Assembly: GCF_000003605.2 (NCBI RefSeq)
Contig: NW_003155257.1
Location: 86,441-107,545 of the forward strand
Source of the DNA: Saccoglossus kowalevskii
Taxonomy: Eukaryota; Hemichordata; Enteropneusta; Harrimaniidae
DNA length: 21,105 bases
Direction of reading: 5' to 3'
The notes under the pieces were generated by a model, which saw only the letters and a program-made list of their open reading frames with translations, did not search any database and was not told the origin of the DNA. Made by a program: the position numbers and the translations under genes. Shown one piece after another: positions 1 to 9,752 of the stretch (the first letter of the stretch is position 1; every line of letters starts with the position of its first letter).

Positions 1-141
1 AAGTTGGTTGACTTCATTTTATTTAACAAACAGATGAATACGTTGTTTACCCGACTTCGTAAGCATACACAAGCAATGGTATACATTGCATGTTGTACTT
101 CCGGGTCATATCTGCAGATAGGTTACCTCGCAACATACACG

Positions 142-416
142 CGATTTTCTAGATAGAGGAGCAATTTTCATATAGCGGCGCGATTTTCAAGTAGCCGACC
201 GAATTTTTCAAGTAGCGGAGCGATTTTCATGTAGCGGAGCAGTTTTCAAGTAGCCGACCAATTTTTTTCAAGTAGCGGAGCGATTTTCATGTAAGGACGC
301 GATTTTCATGTAGCGGAGCAGTTTTCAAGTAGCCGAGCAATTTTCAAGTAGCCGACCGATTTTCATGTAGCAGAGCAATTTTCAAATAGCCGACTGACTT
401 TCATGTAGCGAACCAA
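142..416. repeat. Minisatellite, unit about 19 bp, about 14 copies
   Basis: The segment is a run of about 14 diverged copies of a unit of about 19-20 bp, each built on a core like TTTTCAAGTAGCCGA or TTTTCATGTAGCGGA. Two subtypes alternate (CAAGTAGC and CATGTAGC). Three consecutive units from about 182 recur as a block of about 59 bp from about 241, so there is a trace of higher-order structure. Period and copies are seen directly; the last copies (about 380-416) are the most diverged. The period is not a multiple of three and no open frame runs through it, so it is not a coding repeat. It ends about 18 bases from the last recognisable codon of the minus-strand pseudogene that follows. Confidence 0.9.
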
Positions 417-433
417 TTGTATATATGGGCCAC

Positions 434-2800
434 CGTAGTTGCCTTTCCATATCCACTAATAAATGAGGTGTAGTCACATCCTATGCTATGAACAATGTTT
501 GCAGGCAGTTGGCCCTTATGTGTTCAGGATATGTTAGAGATCAGGATCTCTTCTAATGGCGTAACATAATGAATTCATTGACAGGTAACTTGGATAACCA
601 CTTTTCATTAAGACATTAATGTACACTTCTTTTCTGCTTTGGTCAGTTTATATGAATGGCAAACCAACATGAGAAGTGTCGGTATCGGGTGAATAGATAC
701 TTACTGGTTTGTACTGCTGAAAGCATGAAGCCAAACTCTAGTGTCACTTTTCACATGATTGGAACTACCATACTCTTCAGTACGAAGTGCTGTTGTCACA
801 AAAGCTTTATCCCGGTTGACACCACCAAAGCCACCACCAGTAACAAACATCTGGTTCCTATGAAGTACAATTTCTAACAACTTGCCAAATTCTTCTGACA
901 ACAAATGTACCAGATTTCACTTGTTCTTGCGATTGGAAAGAAATTGTCTCCAGTTTCTAAACACTTTCCTATCAGGTCCTATGACCATAGTAGGGGCTTC
1001 TTGGCGAGTGCTATCTCTGCGTGCTCTTTCCAGATCCTTTGCTGACATCCCATTCCTGTGTGGATCATCAAACACTACAGGGACTTCTTCTGCTCGTTGG
1101 TGAAAATATGGCAGAATTTGTGTCCGTATTAGGAACTTTGTGTAGTCAAGGTATGTTTTGTGAGTTGACAAAGGTGTAGTGTTTATGAGAAACTTACCCT
1201 CAAGTACAATTGTATCAGGTTTCCATCCTTCTGGAAGACTTTGAGAAAGCATGCCGCTGTATCATGAAGTGTACTACTTGGTTGTGTTAGCTTTCACACC
1301 TTTTAACATGTTCCCCTCATCAGTTGCAAGTGATCTTGGTAGAGACATTAACTGTCCAACTTGTATAGGTGGTTTGTTTTCGTCTTTTGACTTTGTGATA
1401 ATGCGTTTTAAGCATTTCTGGTAAAGTCTGTGTTCTTTGTCTGCGGCTTTCGTTTTCTTATTTGATACATGCTTCTTTGGAAAGGTCTTCAGTGCTCTGC
1501 GACGTACTGGAGCATCAGTGCTAGGTTTGTGTAAAATTAGCATTTCTGTGAAGCCTTTGAAATCTCTCTCGCCAATTGCACAGAACTGCAGTAAATCAGT
1601 TTTGTCAGGGAGTGGCTCGGCTGAAAATAAAGGCTTCAAAACAGTGCTTTTATCTTCATGGATGAAAATGCCAGTACTCATGATCATACTGGAATACACT
1701 CTACACAGTTGTTCTTCCTGCTTCCAAACACTTCTTTCCATCTTTCGTTGTGGTTCTAATGATGTACCAGCAATCTGTTTGGTAAGTAGACTGCAATTTT
1801 GTCAAACAGTTCAGGCGATGTTTTCTGAACGGCATTTTTTACATGCTTTTTTATCAACATCTCATGGGCCTCATCCATTGCAACATTTGAACAGGTCTTT
1901 CCTGAAATGTTGACAACAAAACCTCCAGCACCTAAATGATCAATTACTGGCTTGGGCATTTGTAGCAGATGTGCCAAATGTCGTGGAATTAGACGCAAGT
2001 ATGTGTGCTGATCAAAAGCGTGAAATAATGGCCCTATAGTCTTTAGAGCTGCCCGCTGGAAGTCCCAGTCACTGGATCTGAAAGCTATGTATAAGGAGAT
2101 GTAGGCAAAGCAATCCTGGTGAATGAATTGATCCCAGAATTTATAATTTGCATTTCAGCTCTGTACGTCTGAAACTCTTCTTTCATGCCAATACACATTT
2201 CAACATCTCTGCATATGTAGAAATCACTGAGGTCATCTTCACCATATTTAGACATCATATCTTTTGTTTTGACAGCTACATCTTCTAGAAACTCATCCAC
2301 AGAGAAGTTGTCCATACTACTCTTATAATTCAGGAAGTGCTTTATTTGGCAGCGCTAAAATGCCTCCCATACTTCACAAAAGAACTTGTGTATGTTTGAA
2401 TGTTTTGCATTCAAAAAGACTCTGCAGTGTACTGCCATGGTGTGTCTCTTCACAAATCTTGCGTAGACCAGCATCCAAATATATCTTCATCAGCACTGGT
2501 TGGTAATTTTTTAGAATGTGCCAGTCTCCAGGAAATGGAAGCAGCCACTCAAGATCACTACCATATTCATTTTTTAATCTCACCAGGTAATCAAATGTTT
2601 TTCCATCACCAACAACTACAATATGTTTAAGTCGGGTACCAACTTAGAATTTTGAATGTATGTATTCTACCACATGCTTCACTGTCTCTAGGTTGTCCGC
2701 AGGTTCATTTAGAATTTCCAGATAATGTATTTCCGATATCTCTAAATCTACTAAATCTAAAAAAGCGAATAATTCTACATGTACTACATGGAAATATTTC
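434..2800 (-). pseudogene. DUF6589-type gene with nuclease-like C-terminal part, broken
   Basis: Read on the minus strand, pieces in all three frames line up in order as one long protein of the DUF6589 type, an uncharacterised family abundant in invertebrate genomes. From the 5' side: EIHYLEILNEPADN (about 2735-2695), VVVGDGKTFDYL then LLPFPGDWHILKNYQ (about 2615-2530), SSDWDFQRAALK (about 2075-2041), LRLIPRHLAHLL and NVAMDEAHEML (1998-1850). A basic linker with PVRRRALKTF follows (about 1510), then FLINTTPLSTHKTY and VVFDDPHRNG (about 1200-1060), ESDTR-like SDTRVWLHA (about 730), SPDTDTSHVGLPF (692-651) and GCDYTSFISGYGKAT (481-437). The last two blocks resemble the acidic and helix-hairpin-helix parts of XPG/FEN1-like nucleases; this is inference. 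In-frame stops (for example near 2646 and 2374) and frame changes near 2315, 2120, 1745, 1260, 905 and 695 show it is dead. Introns could explain some breaks but not all. No transposon ends were found around it. Confidence 0.75.
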
Positions 2801-3532
2801 TAAGTAGGGCCTACTATATATGAATACTATAACTACAGTGTAGCAAACTACAAAAACAGAGCAAGAATAAACTAAACTCATAATAATATAAAAAATAAAA
2901 AAACAGCACAAAGGTAAAAATAAAAATAGTAATACTACTAATATAAAGAGACACACCTAATACTATAAATCAGTAATTTATAAGGAAAAATTATGATAAA
3001 AATATTTACCAGTGGCAGTATGGCACCATTTTCAACATGCCCATTACCCCACTCCCTAACAAGTAAATTTCAGGTGGTAAAATTTCATTCTGAACTGTTC
3101 AATGCACAAGTGAAAATATATTCAAAATAAAATGTACAGAGTAGAGTATTATAATATAGATAGTGTTTATTAATCATTTTTCATTATTGTACTAGAGACA
3201 TCTTCTAAAGCATGATTATTTGTGACAACGAGTATACATCGCAAAGTAATATATATAATATAGGTAATAAACTACTTCTATGTATGCTGTAAATACAATT
3301 GAAGAAACCTGAACACTGGTGACAAATACAGGTTTCAATGTGTTCATGCCGGATGCCTGTCGCGAGATCAACAACTGAATGAAATGATTTCAATACCCGA
3401 CAAAACACGACGATTTCATAACACTGGAAAGCGCCCAAGAAAGATAACTGATTATAAAACGACATCACATTGATTAAAATTCTAGTTTTAAAATGTTCAA
3501 ATCCTATATTATCTCGATTTTTCTCAACTTAC
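2801..3532. other. AT-rich stretch without recognised gene
   Basis: Upstream of the DUF6589-type pseudogene lies low-complexity AT-rich DNA, for example 2870-2990. It contains one open minus-strand stretch rich in Leu, Phe and Val that is best explained by base composition. A short minus-strand run reading EWGNGHVENGA lies near 3050-3018 in open frame but is not recognised. If the candidate exon at 3533-3592 is real, this stretch would be its intron. Confidence 0.5.
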
Positions 3533-3592
3533 CTTGGAAATATTCGAATTTTTCCGCCACAGGTTATATACGCGTAAACACAGCGTCGCCAT
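3533..3592 (-). other. Candidate first coding exon with GTAAGT splice donor
   Basis: On the minus strand an ATG at 3592-3590, in the favourable context AAAATGG, opens exactly 20 codons beginning MATLCLRVYN. These end in AAG followed directly by GTAAGT (3532-3527), a consensus animal splice donor. The exon would end in phase 0. It points toward the DUF6589-type pseudogene about 730 bases downstream, so it could be that gene's first exon. The evidence is only the start context, the donor and the direction. The peptide is too short to recognise, and no matching acceptor was pinned down. Confidence 0.3.
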
Positions 3593-4260
3593 TTTGAACT
3601 CTGAAAACTCGTGCCTCGTACGATGCCAGGAAAATTAACACACCCCACATCAATAGTATGTACGCGAATTCTTGCCTAGTTATTTTTGAAATCCAGTTCA
3701 TGTGTAATCTTAATACATGGTAACTGCAAAATGAGATGTTAATACTTGTTTTTATAAAACTCGCAGCATATTAAAAAATATGTACACGGACGAGGCCAGC
3801 TTATAGGTCAACTTATTTGACCTCGAAAAATCAAGTTTGCGCTATGAGTTTTTTCTCGATCATTTCGCCGATTGATAGCATGGCTATTTGTGATCGCAAC
3901 AAATTGACATTCACAGAACTTATAGTATGACATTTCATAAACAATATATTTATAGAAAAACAGTCAAACCTAAATACACAAGTCAAGAGATATGATTTCC
4001 GAACACGTACCTAAAACACGAAATCTACACTTCTACCCCACAGATCTTTTCAAAAATTCAGTCTAGTGGAGACCTATAAAAAGTAGCGCGATTCTGAAAT
4101 TGTTGTAGCGATTGAACCTTTATTCATCGAGTTTCAATTTTCGTTGAGTTGGCTCTTGCGTAACGGTCGTTAAATTCAAGATAAAAACTAATTAAAACCT
4201 CATTTGCATACGGGCTTCCGGCTAGCTGTACAGTATCATAGCGGCTTGCATATTTCCTGC
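3593..4260. other. Non-coding stretch, nothing recognised
   Basis: There is no long open frame, repeat or recognisable motif in this stretch. It separates the possible promoter side of the candidate exon from the truncated 3' side of the Tx1-like LINE. No poly-T run, which would mark a LINE poly-A tail on the minus strand, and no target-site duplication were found next to 4260. Confidence 0.5.
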
Positions 4261-4293
4261 ATTTTGCTTTGCTATGATAAATTTGTTTATTTC

Positions 4294-5108
4294 TCACTTC
4301 TCAAATTTGTATAGGGGACAGTTTAGAAGAATGTCTTCATCTTCATCGATATACGTAAGCTCAAGAGAGTACTTTAGATCAAGTGATGTGATATCACTCT
4401 CAATGTTGTGGCTATTTAAAATAGTTTTCCTATTTGCCGGTATGGCTCTATGTACAACGTTGAGGGCGGTTGCCAGCAATCTTTTGAATAAATCGGCACG
4501 GATCCATGTAATGCTGCAACATTCAGCCATTTACCAACACATCTCCAAGTGCAGAAGATTTAGTGGTTTGTGTTGCAATGGGTGCAAAATCAGATTGTTG
4601 AAAAACAACGGTTCTTCAAATACTTCTTAATAAGTATGTGGTTCAACTTTCCTTAATGATGTACATGAGTACCATGTTTTCAATATATCGCTATAGAAAT
4701 CAGAGACACAAGAGTAATAACAAATAGTTGTTTGTCGTAGTTTAAGCCGTTCACCTGCCTTAAAAAATAGTCCGTGAATATAAAACTGGGATGCTTTAAA
4801 CCTGAGTAAAAATATCGGTGTATATATTGTAGACGGGAGGCGGCTATTCGTGAAGAGAGGTGAATTAAGCCCTGTCCACCCACGTGGTTTGACATATAAA
4901 GTAATTCCGCTGGGATCAAGTGGCATCCCTGCCAAAAGAACTCAAGAAAAAGAGTCTGCAAGCAGTCGACCATATGTTTCGGCGGACACAGCCACATAAA
5001 CCGGTGTAATAACTTTGAGGCGACGAGCTGATTTATTACTAGGGTTCGCCCCTTTATATGACATTGCTGGTGTATACTTGGTCCATCATTCAAACTTTGT
5101 TTTAACAT
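4294..5108 (-). pseudogene. LINE ORF2 C-terminal region (Tx1 type), frameshifted
   Basis: After a frame change near 5100 the Tx1-type thumb and C-terminal region continues: GPSIHQQCHIKGRTLVINQL (about 5085-5030), the FMWLCPPKHMVDCLQTLFLEFFWQG block and GGQGLIHLSSRIAA. It then passes in another frame to YSDILKTW (about 4680) and EEPLFFNNLIL (about 4625). An in-frame stop follows near 4535, then 78 codons ending DILLNCPLYKFEK before a stop at 4294. The order agrees with Tx1-family proteins, where a further region normally follows. That region is not seen here. Confidence 0.7.
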
Positions 5109-6300
5109 TTTCTATAATGTCATCCAAGTTTTTAGCTATGTATTCATGTTTATTTCCGAGGAATGTTCCAAGGACCTTAAACTCGTCATTATTCCAATCG
5201 ATACCCAGAGGTGTGTCAGTTCTATCACGCCACTTCCCAACCCATAACCCTTGCGACTTTGTGTAGTTCACACGCGAGTTGCTGGCGCCTTCATAAATTC
5301 GCAGCCATTTCTCAAGTTTAGAAAAGTCGCACTGCTGGGTAAGAAAGAAGCTGATGTCATCAGCATAGGCGGTGAGATTCACGTGTTTTCCACAAGAGTA
5401 ATTTACTTCAAAACCATGTATATCGCTCTTGGTTCTTGTTTTATACAGAAGTGGTTCTATAGCAATAGTATAAAGTTGACCGGAGAGTGAACAACCTTGG
5501 CGTATGCCACGTAAAAACGGTATAGGGCTTGTAAGGGTAATGCTGATGCGTACAATACTATGTGTGCCAGTATATATCAGTTTCATGTATTTTAAAAATG
5601 TATTCCCAAAACCAAATGCTTCAAGTGTTTTAAAAAGATAACAATGATTCACTCTATCAAAGGCTTTCTTTTGATCCAGTGCGACAAAGCCGAGCTGAAT
5701 GTTATTGCGGTTAGAGTACGTAATTAGGTCGCGCACTAGGTTTATGTTGTTGTTTGATTATCATGAATGATGTTACCAATTGCGGATCTTAGCCTGATTG
5801 AGAGTGCTTTCGTTAAAATCTTGTAGTCCGCACATAGAAGACACACCGGTCTCCAATTTTTCAATAAGCGTAGAAGCGTAATCACTGCACGCCGACATGA
5901 CAGAGGAAGCTGACCGTCCTCAAGAGAAGCAGTGATAACTTGGTGGAGATCAGGACACAGAAGAGACCAGAAGTGCCTGTAAAACTCACCAGGTAAACCA
6001 TCAATGCCTGGAGATCTACCTTTAGATAACATTTAATGGCCACAGAAAGCTCATCATACGACAAAAGAGCATCACAATCCTCCTTCAAGGCGTTTTCAAG
6101 TTGAAGGAGATCTTCTAAAATGATATTTTGGGACTCAGCTGACACCGGACCAGGGGAGAAGAGATCGGTATAAAATTGTTTAGTCAACATGCGTATTTCG
6201 GCCTGGGAGTCAGTGGTCGTATCGTCTGGCTTTTGTAGTTGGGTCATAATCTTTTTGCTCTCATTGTGTTTTTCAATGTTAAAGAAAAAGGCAGTTGGTG
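5086..6300 (-). pseudogene. LINE reverse transcriptase domain (Tx1 type), frameshifted
   Basis: Minus-strand pieces carry the RT blocks in order: FFFNIEKHN (about 6275), GRSPGIDGLPGEFYRHFW (about 6015-5965), LLKNWRPVCLLCADYKI (about 5860-5810), FVALDQKKAFDRVNH (Asp at about 5676), GIRQGCSLSGQLY (about 5500) and AYADDISFF. The YADD catalytic motif lies at 5367-5356. From 5736 to 5086 the frame is open for 216 codons, and both metal-binding sites (LDQ and YADD) are intact. Frame changes occur near 6050, 5890 and 5745. Several residues before LLKNWRPV are missing (a PKKGD-like block is expected there), so small deletions add to the frameshifts. Confidence 0.85.
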
Positions 6301-6669
6301 CGTCATTTTCGTTCAGGATTTTGTGGCGAGCCCTTATAGCTGCCCCTTTGCATTCATTTTTATTAAGTCATCAAGTAGCGTCTTTTTTCATTAAGTTGTG
6401 CAGCGACGAAGTTACTTGGTTCGTGTACTTGTTCATTGATTTCTTTACAGAGTGTGTGCTTGGTTTGTTTGTAACTATGAGCGAGCATTGCACTATATTA
6501 TTTAGTTAGCTCTTTTATTTTATGTTTACCGACATCCCACCACATTTGAACAGAGTCAAAAAGTGTTTTTTGAATACGCCATGACAACCAGTAATCATTA
6601 AGTATTTGACAGTATTCGTCGTCCTGTAGCAGGTTTAAATTAAAGCCCATATCGGGTTATGGTTGCTGA

Positions 6670-7157
6670 TCAGCTTGACAAGGCAATGGTCGGAAAAATC
6701 GTGATGAGGCTGAATAGATGCAACTTTAATTCTGGCAGCAAGAGAGGTAGATAAAAAGAAAGTGTCAATACGGGATTTACTTTGATTTCTTGATCATGTG
6801 TATTCCCGTGATGTGGTATTGAAATAACGCCATGAGTCAATAAGTTTGAAGCGCCTTACAGTGTTTGATAACAAATTAGCGGATGGAGGGTGTGGTTCGG
6901 GGCTGTCTAATCTGTCCATAACAGGGTTTGCAGTGCAATTATAGTCTCCTCCTATAATGACTGGATCCTGATTTAGACCATTTAGAAATTGTTTTAAAAC
7001 CTTGAAAAAAGCAAGCATCGGTCGGAGCGTAAACGTTGATCAGATGAAGAGGAGAGCCTTCAACATTCAAGTGAATATTTAATAACCGGCCAGGAACTAC
7101 GTCGTTGCAGCTCAGTACTGTAACATTGTTTTTAGGATTGATTAATATGGAATCTTC
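6670..7157 (-). pseudogene. LINE endonuclease domain remnant (Tx1 type)
   Basis: This is the AP-endonuclease-like domain that nicks target DNA during LINE insertion. Minus-strand translation shows ILINPKNNVTVLSCNDVVPG (about 7147-7090), INVYAPTD (about 7040), VIIGGDYNC (about 6960) and SRIDTFF (about 6775). FSDHCLVKL follows near 6690, with the conserved Asp-His pair near the domain end. An in-frame TGA at about 6794 falls where a Trp is normal (REYT-stop-SR), which looks like a TGG to TGA change. The first part of the domain, including the N-terminal catalytic Asn and Glu, is missing because of the 5' truncation. Confidence 0.8.
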
Positions 7158-7160
7158 CTA

Positions 7161-7440
7161 ACATGTTTGTATAGATATATACTAGACACGCCGATCATGA
7201 TGTATTCATTATTATTACTTGACTTGAAAAAAATCATGAAATTTTAGAATTAAGAATGTTTTGTCTCGAATGACTTTCTAAAATATATATCACCAAATAA
7301 AATGACCATTCATTTAATACATGCGTGTATACAAAATGATAATTCACAACGATCTGATTATAATAATTATAACATTGAGATGAGTAATACCGACAGGAGC
7401 GTACCAAACATGTGCAATTAACTACTATATTTGGTTATTC
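7161..7440. other. AT-rich flank, nothing recognised
   Basis: This short AT-rich stretch lies between the 5'-truncated LINE and the TTAA-bounded element. No open frame, repeat or target-site duplication was identified. Confidence 0.5.
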
Positions 7441-7886
7441 TTAAGGTAGAAGGCTACTCATAATTTTTGGGGAAGTTTGTCATACATCGCATGACAATGC
7501 TCATAGGTTTATTATGTAAAATTATGAAGCTACTGTCCCATGGCACCATGAAATATCACGAAACTTGTCATATTATTTTTTAAAAATTTTTATTTTTAGA
7601 ACAATTCCATAGAGCGCAATGTTAAAGAAAAATTGCATTTTTGACATTTTTAAAATCCAGATTTTCAAAATAATTTAGGACAACAATAAGTACCCTATTA
7701 TTAACAATATATGATATTTTCAGTCTATGTCACCATCAATACTTTCAAAATGGCCACTATACACTATATTACAACCAACATTTTCTAGAAAATTAAGTCA
7801 ATATTCTTACAATGCCTGGAAGTACAATATATTTGAAAATGAATAAATTCTGAGTATTTGCATTCATGAGTAGTCTTCTACTTTAA
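7441..7886. mobile_element. Non-autonomous TTAA-bounded element (MITE), TIR about 22 bp
   Basis: The left end reads TTAAGGTAGAAGGCTACTCA (7441-7460). The right end, on the opposite strand, reads TTAAAGTAGAAGACTACTCA (7886-7867). The ends agree at all but two of 20 positions, and TTAA sits at each outer edge. The interior is AT-rich with no transposase frame, so the element is a non-autonomous derivative. TTAA target duplication is known for the piggyBac and Kolobok superfamilies. The ends do not show the CCC-type start usual for piggyBac, so the superfamily is left open. About 446 bp including both TTAA copies. Confidence 0.75.
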
Positions 7887-7955
7887 TCTAAAATTCCTGG
7901 AATAGGATTGATATCCACATCATGTCTAGCTAGGAAGATGTTTGATTGATGGCTC

Positions 7956-8026
7956 TAGTATTCTCAAGTACGATGTTGTGTTAAGCAGTGTTCCATGAAT
8001 CCTTGTCATTCCTAAGTCTGTATACA
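7956..8026. repeat. Dispersed repeat copy A (related to 12044-12115)
   Basis: This stretch matches 12044-12115 in the same orientation at roughly three in four positions. The best block is 7972-7992 (GATGTTGTGTTAAGCAGTGTT with one split), which matches 12061-12081 at 19 of 21. The two copies lie 4.1 kb apart in unrelated surroundings, as expected of an old short dispersed repeat. No tRNA-like head or tail was recognised. Confidence 0.45.
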
Positions 8027-8065
8027 ACAGTAGTTATACCCCTACTAGCCTCAAAGTAAGGTTCT

Positions 8066-8104
8066 CCTTGGTGAACTGATTGTGATCAGACCAAGCTTGG
8101 AGCA
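8066..8104. other. Imperfect hairpin, 14 paired bases
   Basis: CTCC-TTGGT-(gaa)-CTGAT-tgtg-ATCAG-ACCAA-(gctt)-GGAG folds into a stem of 14 pairs with a 4-base loop and one bulge on each side. It follows directly after dispersed repeat copy A. It has no run of T after it and no other sign of a terminator. A transcribed role is unproven. Confidence 0.4.
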
Positions 8105-9599
8105 ATGGGTCTAGTACTATAAATCATAGTAGATGATGTGTGTTAGCATGCATTGTTCTTGATATTCATATGTTTAAGGGAGTCATAATGGTAAATGCTA
8201 GATTTATAAACACACGAAAATCACCATTAGTACAAAGACTATAACTGTCTTTCCAGTAGACCTGCTACAAGTATTTCTGAACCAGGGCCGGATCCGAGGT
8301 AAAAAAAAAACAGACAGAGCGCCTACTGAGGATGGGTTGAGACACCAATGGAATTTGATATTCATTGCGAGGACTGAGAGTTTGAATGTGCATGAAACTA
8401 GAATTCCACACACACTTACAGTGGAGAGAGATAGGAATGTTTGCATCAGGTTGTGTAGCTCGACCACGAATAAGCGATCGCCTGTGAGGACAACTGCCAC
8501 TGTGGATCATTAGTTAGGATGAATATCTTACAACATTTTGCATAACAAGTGATTATGTATTAATTTGGTTCACAGACAGAGGAAAGAATGATTCAGTATT
8601 GATATAGTAAAGAGGCTATGTAAGACTTGCCTGGGTTGGCATTCATAAATTATATTAAATGTTCCAACCCAAGGATGACGTATTTAGGTTCTGCTGGCTT
8701 TCTCGTATTCTTGACTTGTTTTGTCGGGGAGAATTATCATTTTTAATATGAATTGAAGGCAATCGAGTACTTATACCAAGGCGCCTAGGCAATTGAGATG
8801 ATCCAAATAGATGCCTAGGGTGGAAAGATTAACACTTAATAGCCTATTGGTACGCAAGTCATATTTCAATGACGTACATAGATTTGAATAGGTTGAGACC
8901 TCTGCCCAGGTGGAATGAGTTTCTACACCTGGGTGTGTTGAATGTGGACAAGTGAGACCTACTAGGTGTAATTTATGAAGATCAGGGGAAATTTCAATAA
9001 TTTCCCAAAGAAAGAAACAAAAAGAACAATGTGCGGATATTAATACGGATACTATATAGTATATATCTATATATTATTCTTTATTGTAAAATCCTTGAAA
9101 TCGAGGCCAACGCCAGACGGTTCACATTTTTCCTCCATTGTCCTGACAATAGATGTCAAAAATTTGGACGTGCATCTTCTGCCCTACGCTGTTTTCGAAG
9201 GGGAAGATCACTTGGAGTCCTGAAAAATAGAAAAAAGATGCCATATCAGTTACCACGAAGATGAATTTGTTTTATCTCGTATTATATTACGGTTTTAGCA
9301 TGAGTTAGGCATTCTTCCCATAACCTGTTAAAACGTTGGACCTAAATGGCCAACGATATCTCCTACAGAATGAGCACGCCTTCAGTTAGTGTTCTATCCT
9401 CGTCCACGCAACGTGGGCCTATATCAATGTAGTTGTGGGTCCATGGCTCTTCTTGTGTAGATATACACCATATAGTATCGCAAACACTTGGCAGTGCAAA
9501 AACCGCGACAACAATGAGGTGTTTTATGTTTTCCCCGCAATTCAGCTTGCTAAACTGTACACAACTTTAGAGACAACCATTTGTTTTAAAGCTGAACTG

Positions 9600-9752
9600 T
9601 CATATATGTTCACTTGTTAACATTTTTACGTACTTCACGTGATTGTTCAAGTGTCGAACATTCCCATGACCACTAGCGGCAACTTCACATGGTTCCAATA
9701 ATATAACGGATACCACCAACATTAAGCATACCATGGCGACCAGGGATTTCAT
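9600..9752 (-). CDS. Candidate small secreted peptide or first coding exon
   Basis: An ATG at 9752-9750 on the minus strand opens 50 codons. The peptide starts MKSLVAMVCLMLVVSVILL, followed by EPCEVAASGHG, a textbook signal peptide: charged n-region, 17-residue hydrophobic core, and small residues VAA-S at a plausible cleavage site. The mature part would be only about 24 residues, rich in His, Asn and Val, without a cysteine pair. A splice acceptor (TTTTTATGCAG, ending at 9767) lies 14 bases before the ATG. A possible donor GTACGT lies at 9633-9628, so this may be the first coding exon of a longer secreted protein and not a complete gene. It sits in the left arm of the large inverted repeat; the right arm lacks it. 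The frame extends 13 codons upstream of the chosen ATG. The family is not recognised. Confidence 0.4.
   Translation of the reverse strand: MKSLVAMVCLMLVVSVILLEPCEVAASGHGNVRHLNNHVKYVKMLTSEHI

Larger units (their letters stand above)
4261..7160 (-). mobile_element. Tx1/L1-group LINE, truncated and decayed
   Basis: Consecutive minus-strand reading frames give, in order, an AP-type endonuclease, a connecting region, a reverse transcriptase and a C-terminal region as in Tx1-type LINE ORF2. The connecting region contains WWDVGKHKIKEL (about 6540). The C-terminal region contains HRFMWLCPPKHMVDCLQT and VGGQGLIHLSSRIAA (about 4995-4840), wording characteristic of the Tx1 clade. The 5' side stops abruptly: coding similarity begins at about 7157, inside the endonuclease, and there is no ORF1. 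This is the usual 5' truncation of LINEs. The 3' side ends near 4294-4261, before the expected end of the protein, so some 3' sequence is also missing or unrecognisable. Several stops and frameshifts make it inactive. Confidence 0.85.
7887..9599. other. Long stretch without recognised gene
   Basis: Apart from dispersed repeat copy A and the 8066-8104 hairpin, little stands out. Two overlapping minus-strand frames at 8204-8510 (98 and 81 codons) match nothing recognised. There is an A10 run at 8301-8310. CCCAGGTG at 8905-8912 pairs with CACCTGGG at 8926-8933. ATACTATATAGTAT at 9049-9062 is a 14-bp palindrome inside an AT-rich patch. GGGTTGG near 8633 faces CCAACCC near 8665. No promoter or RNA gene could be supported. 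Confidence 0.5.

Noticed and set aside
1437-1913. 158-codon plus-strand open frame, Cys- and Phe-rich
   Set aside because: It lies opposite the DUF6589-type pseudogene, whose minus-strand pieces match the family in order; the plus-strand frame has no recognisable motif.
2705-2956. Hydrophobic minus-strand frame resembling membrane segments
   Set aside because: Runs of Phe, Leu, Ile and Val come from T-rich low-complexity DNA. Its 3' end overlaps DUF6589 wording that is readable in another frame.
4274-4630. 118-codon plus-strand open frame
   Set aside because: It is antisense to the C-terminal region of the Tx1-like LINE (EEPLFFNN, HRAIPANRK), which explains the sequence better.
8282-8310. 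CAGGGCCGGATCCGAGG followed by A10, like the end of a hAT-type MITE
   Set aside because: No matching inverted end or 8-bp target duplication was found nearby, so a single half-motif is not enough.
8204-8510. Two overlapping minus-strand frames (98 and 81 codons)
   Set aside because: They overlap each other in different frames and neither shows a recognisable domain, splice context or signal peptide.
9031-9264. 77-codon plus-strand frame starting in a TA-rich patch
   Set aside because: It starts with Ile/Tyr-rich low-complexity residues and ends in a basic stretch with no family resemblance.
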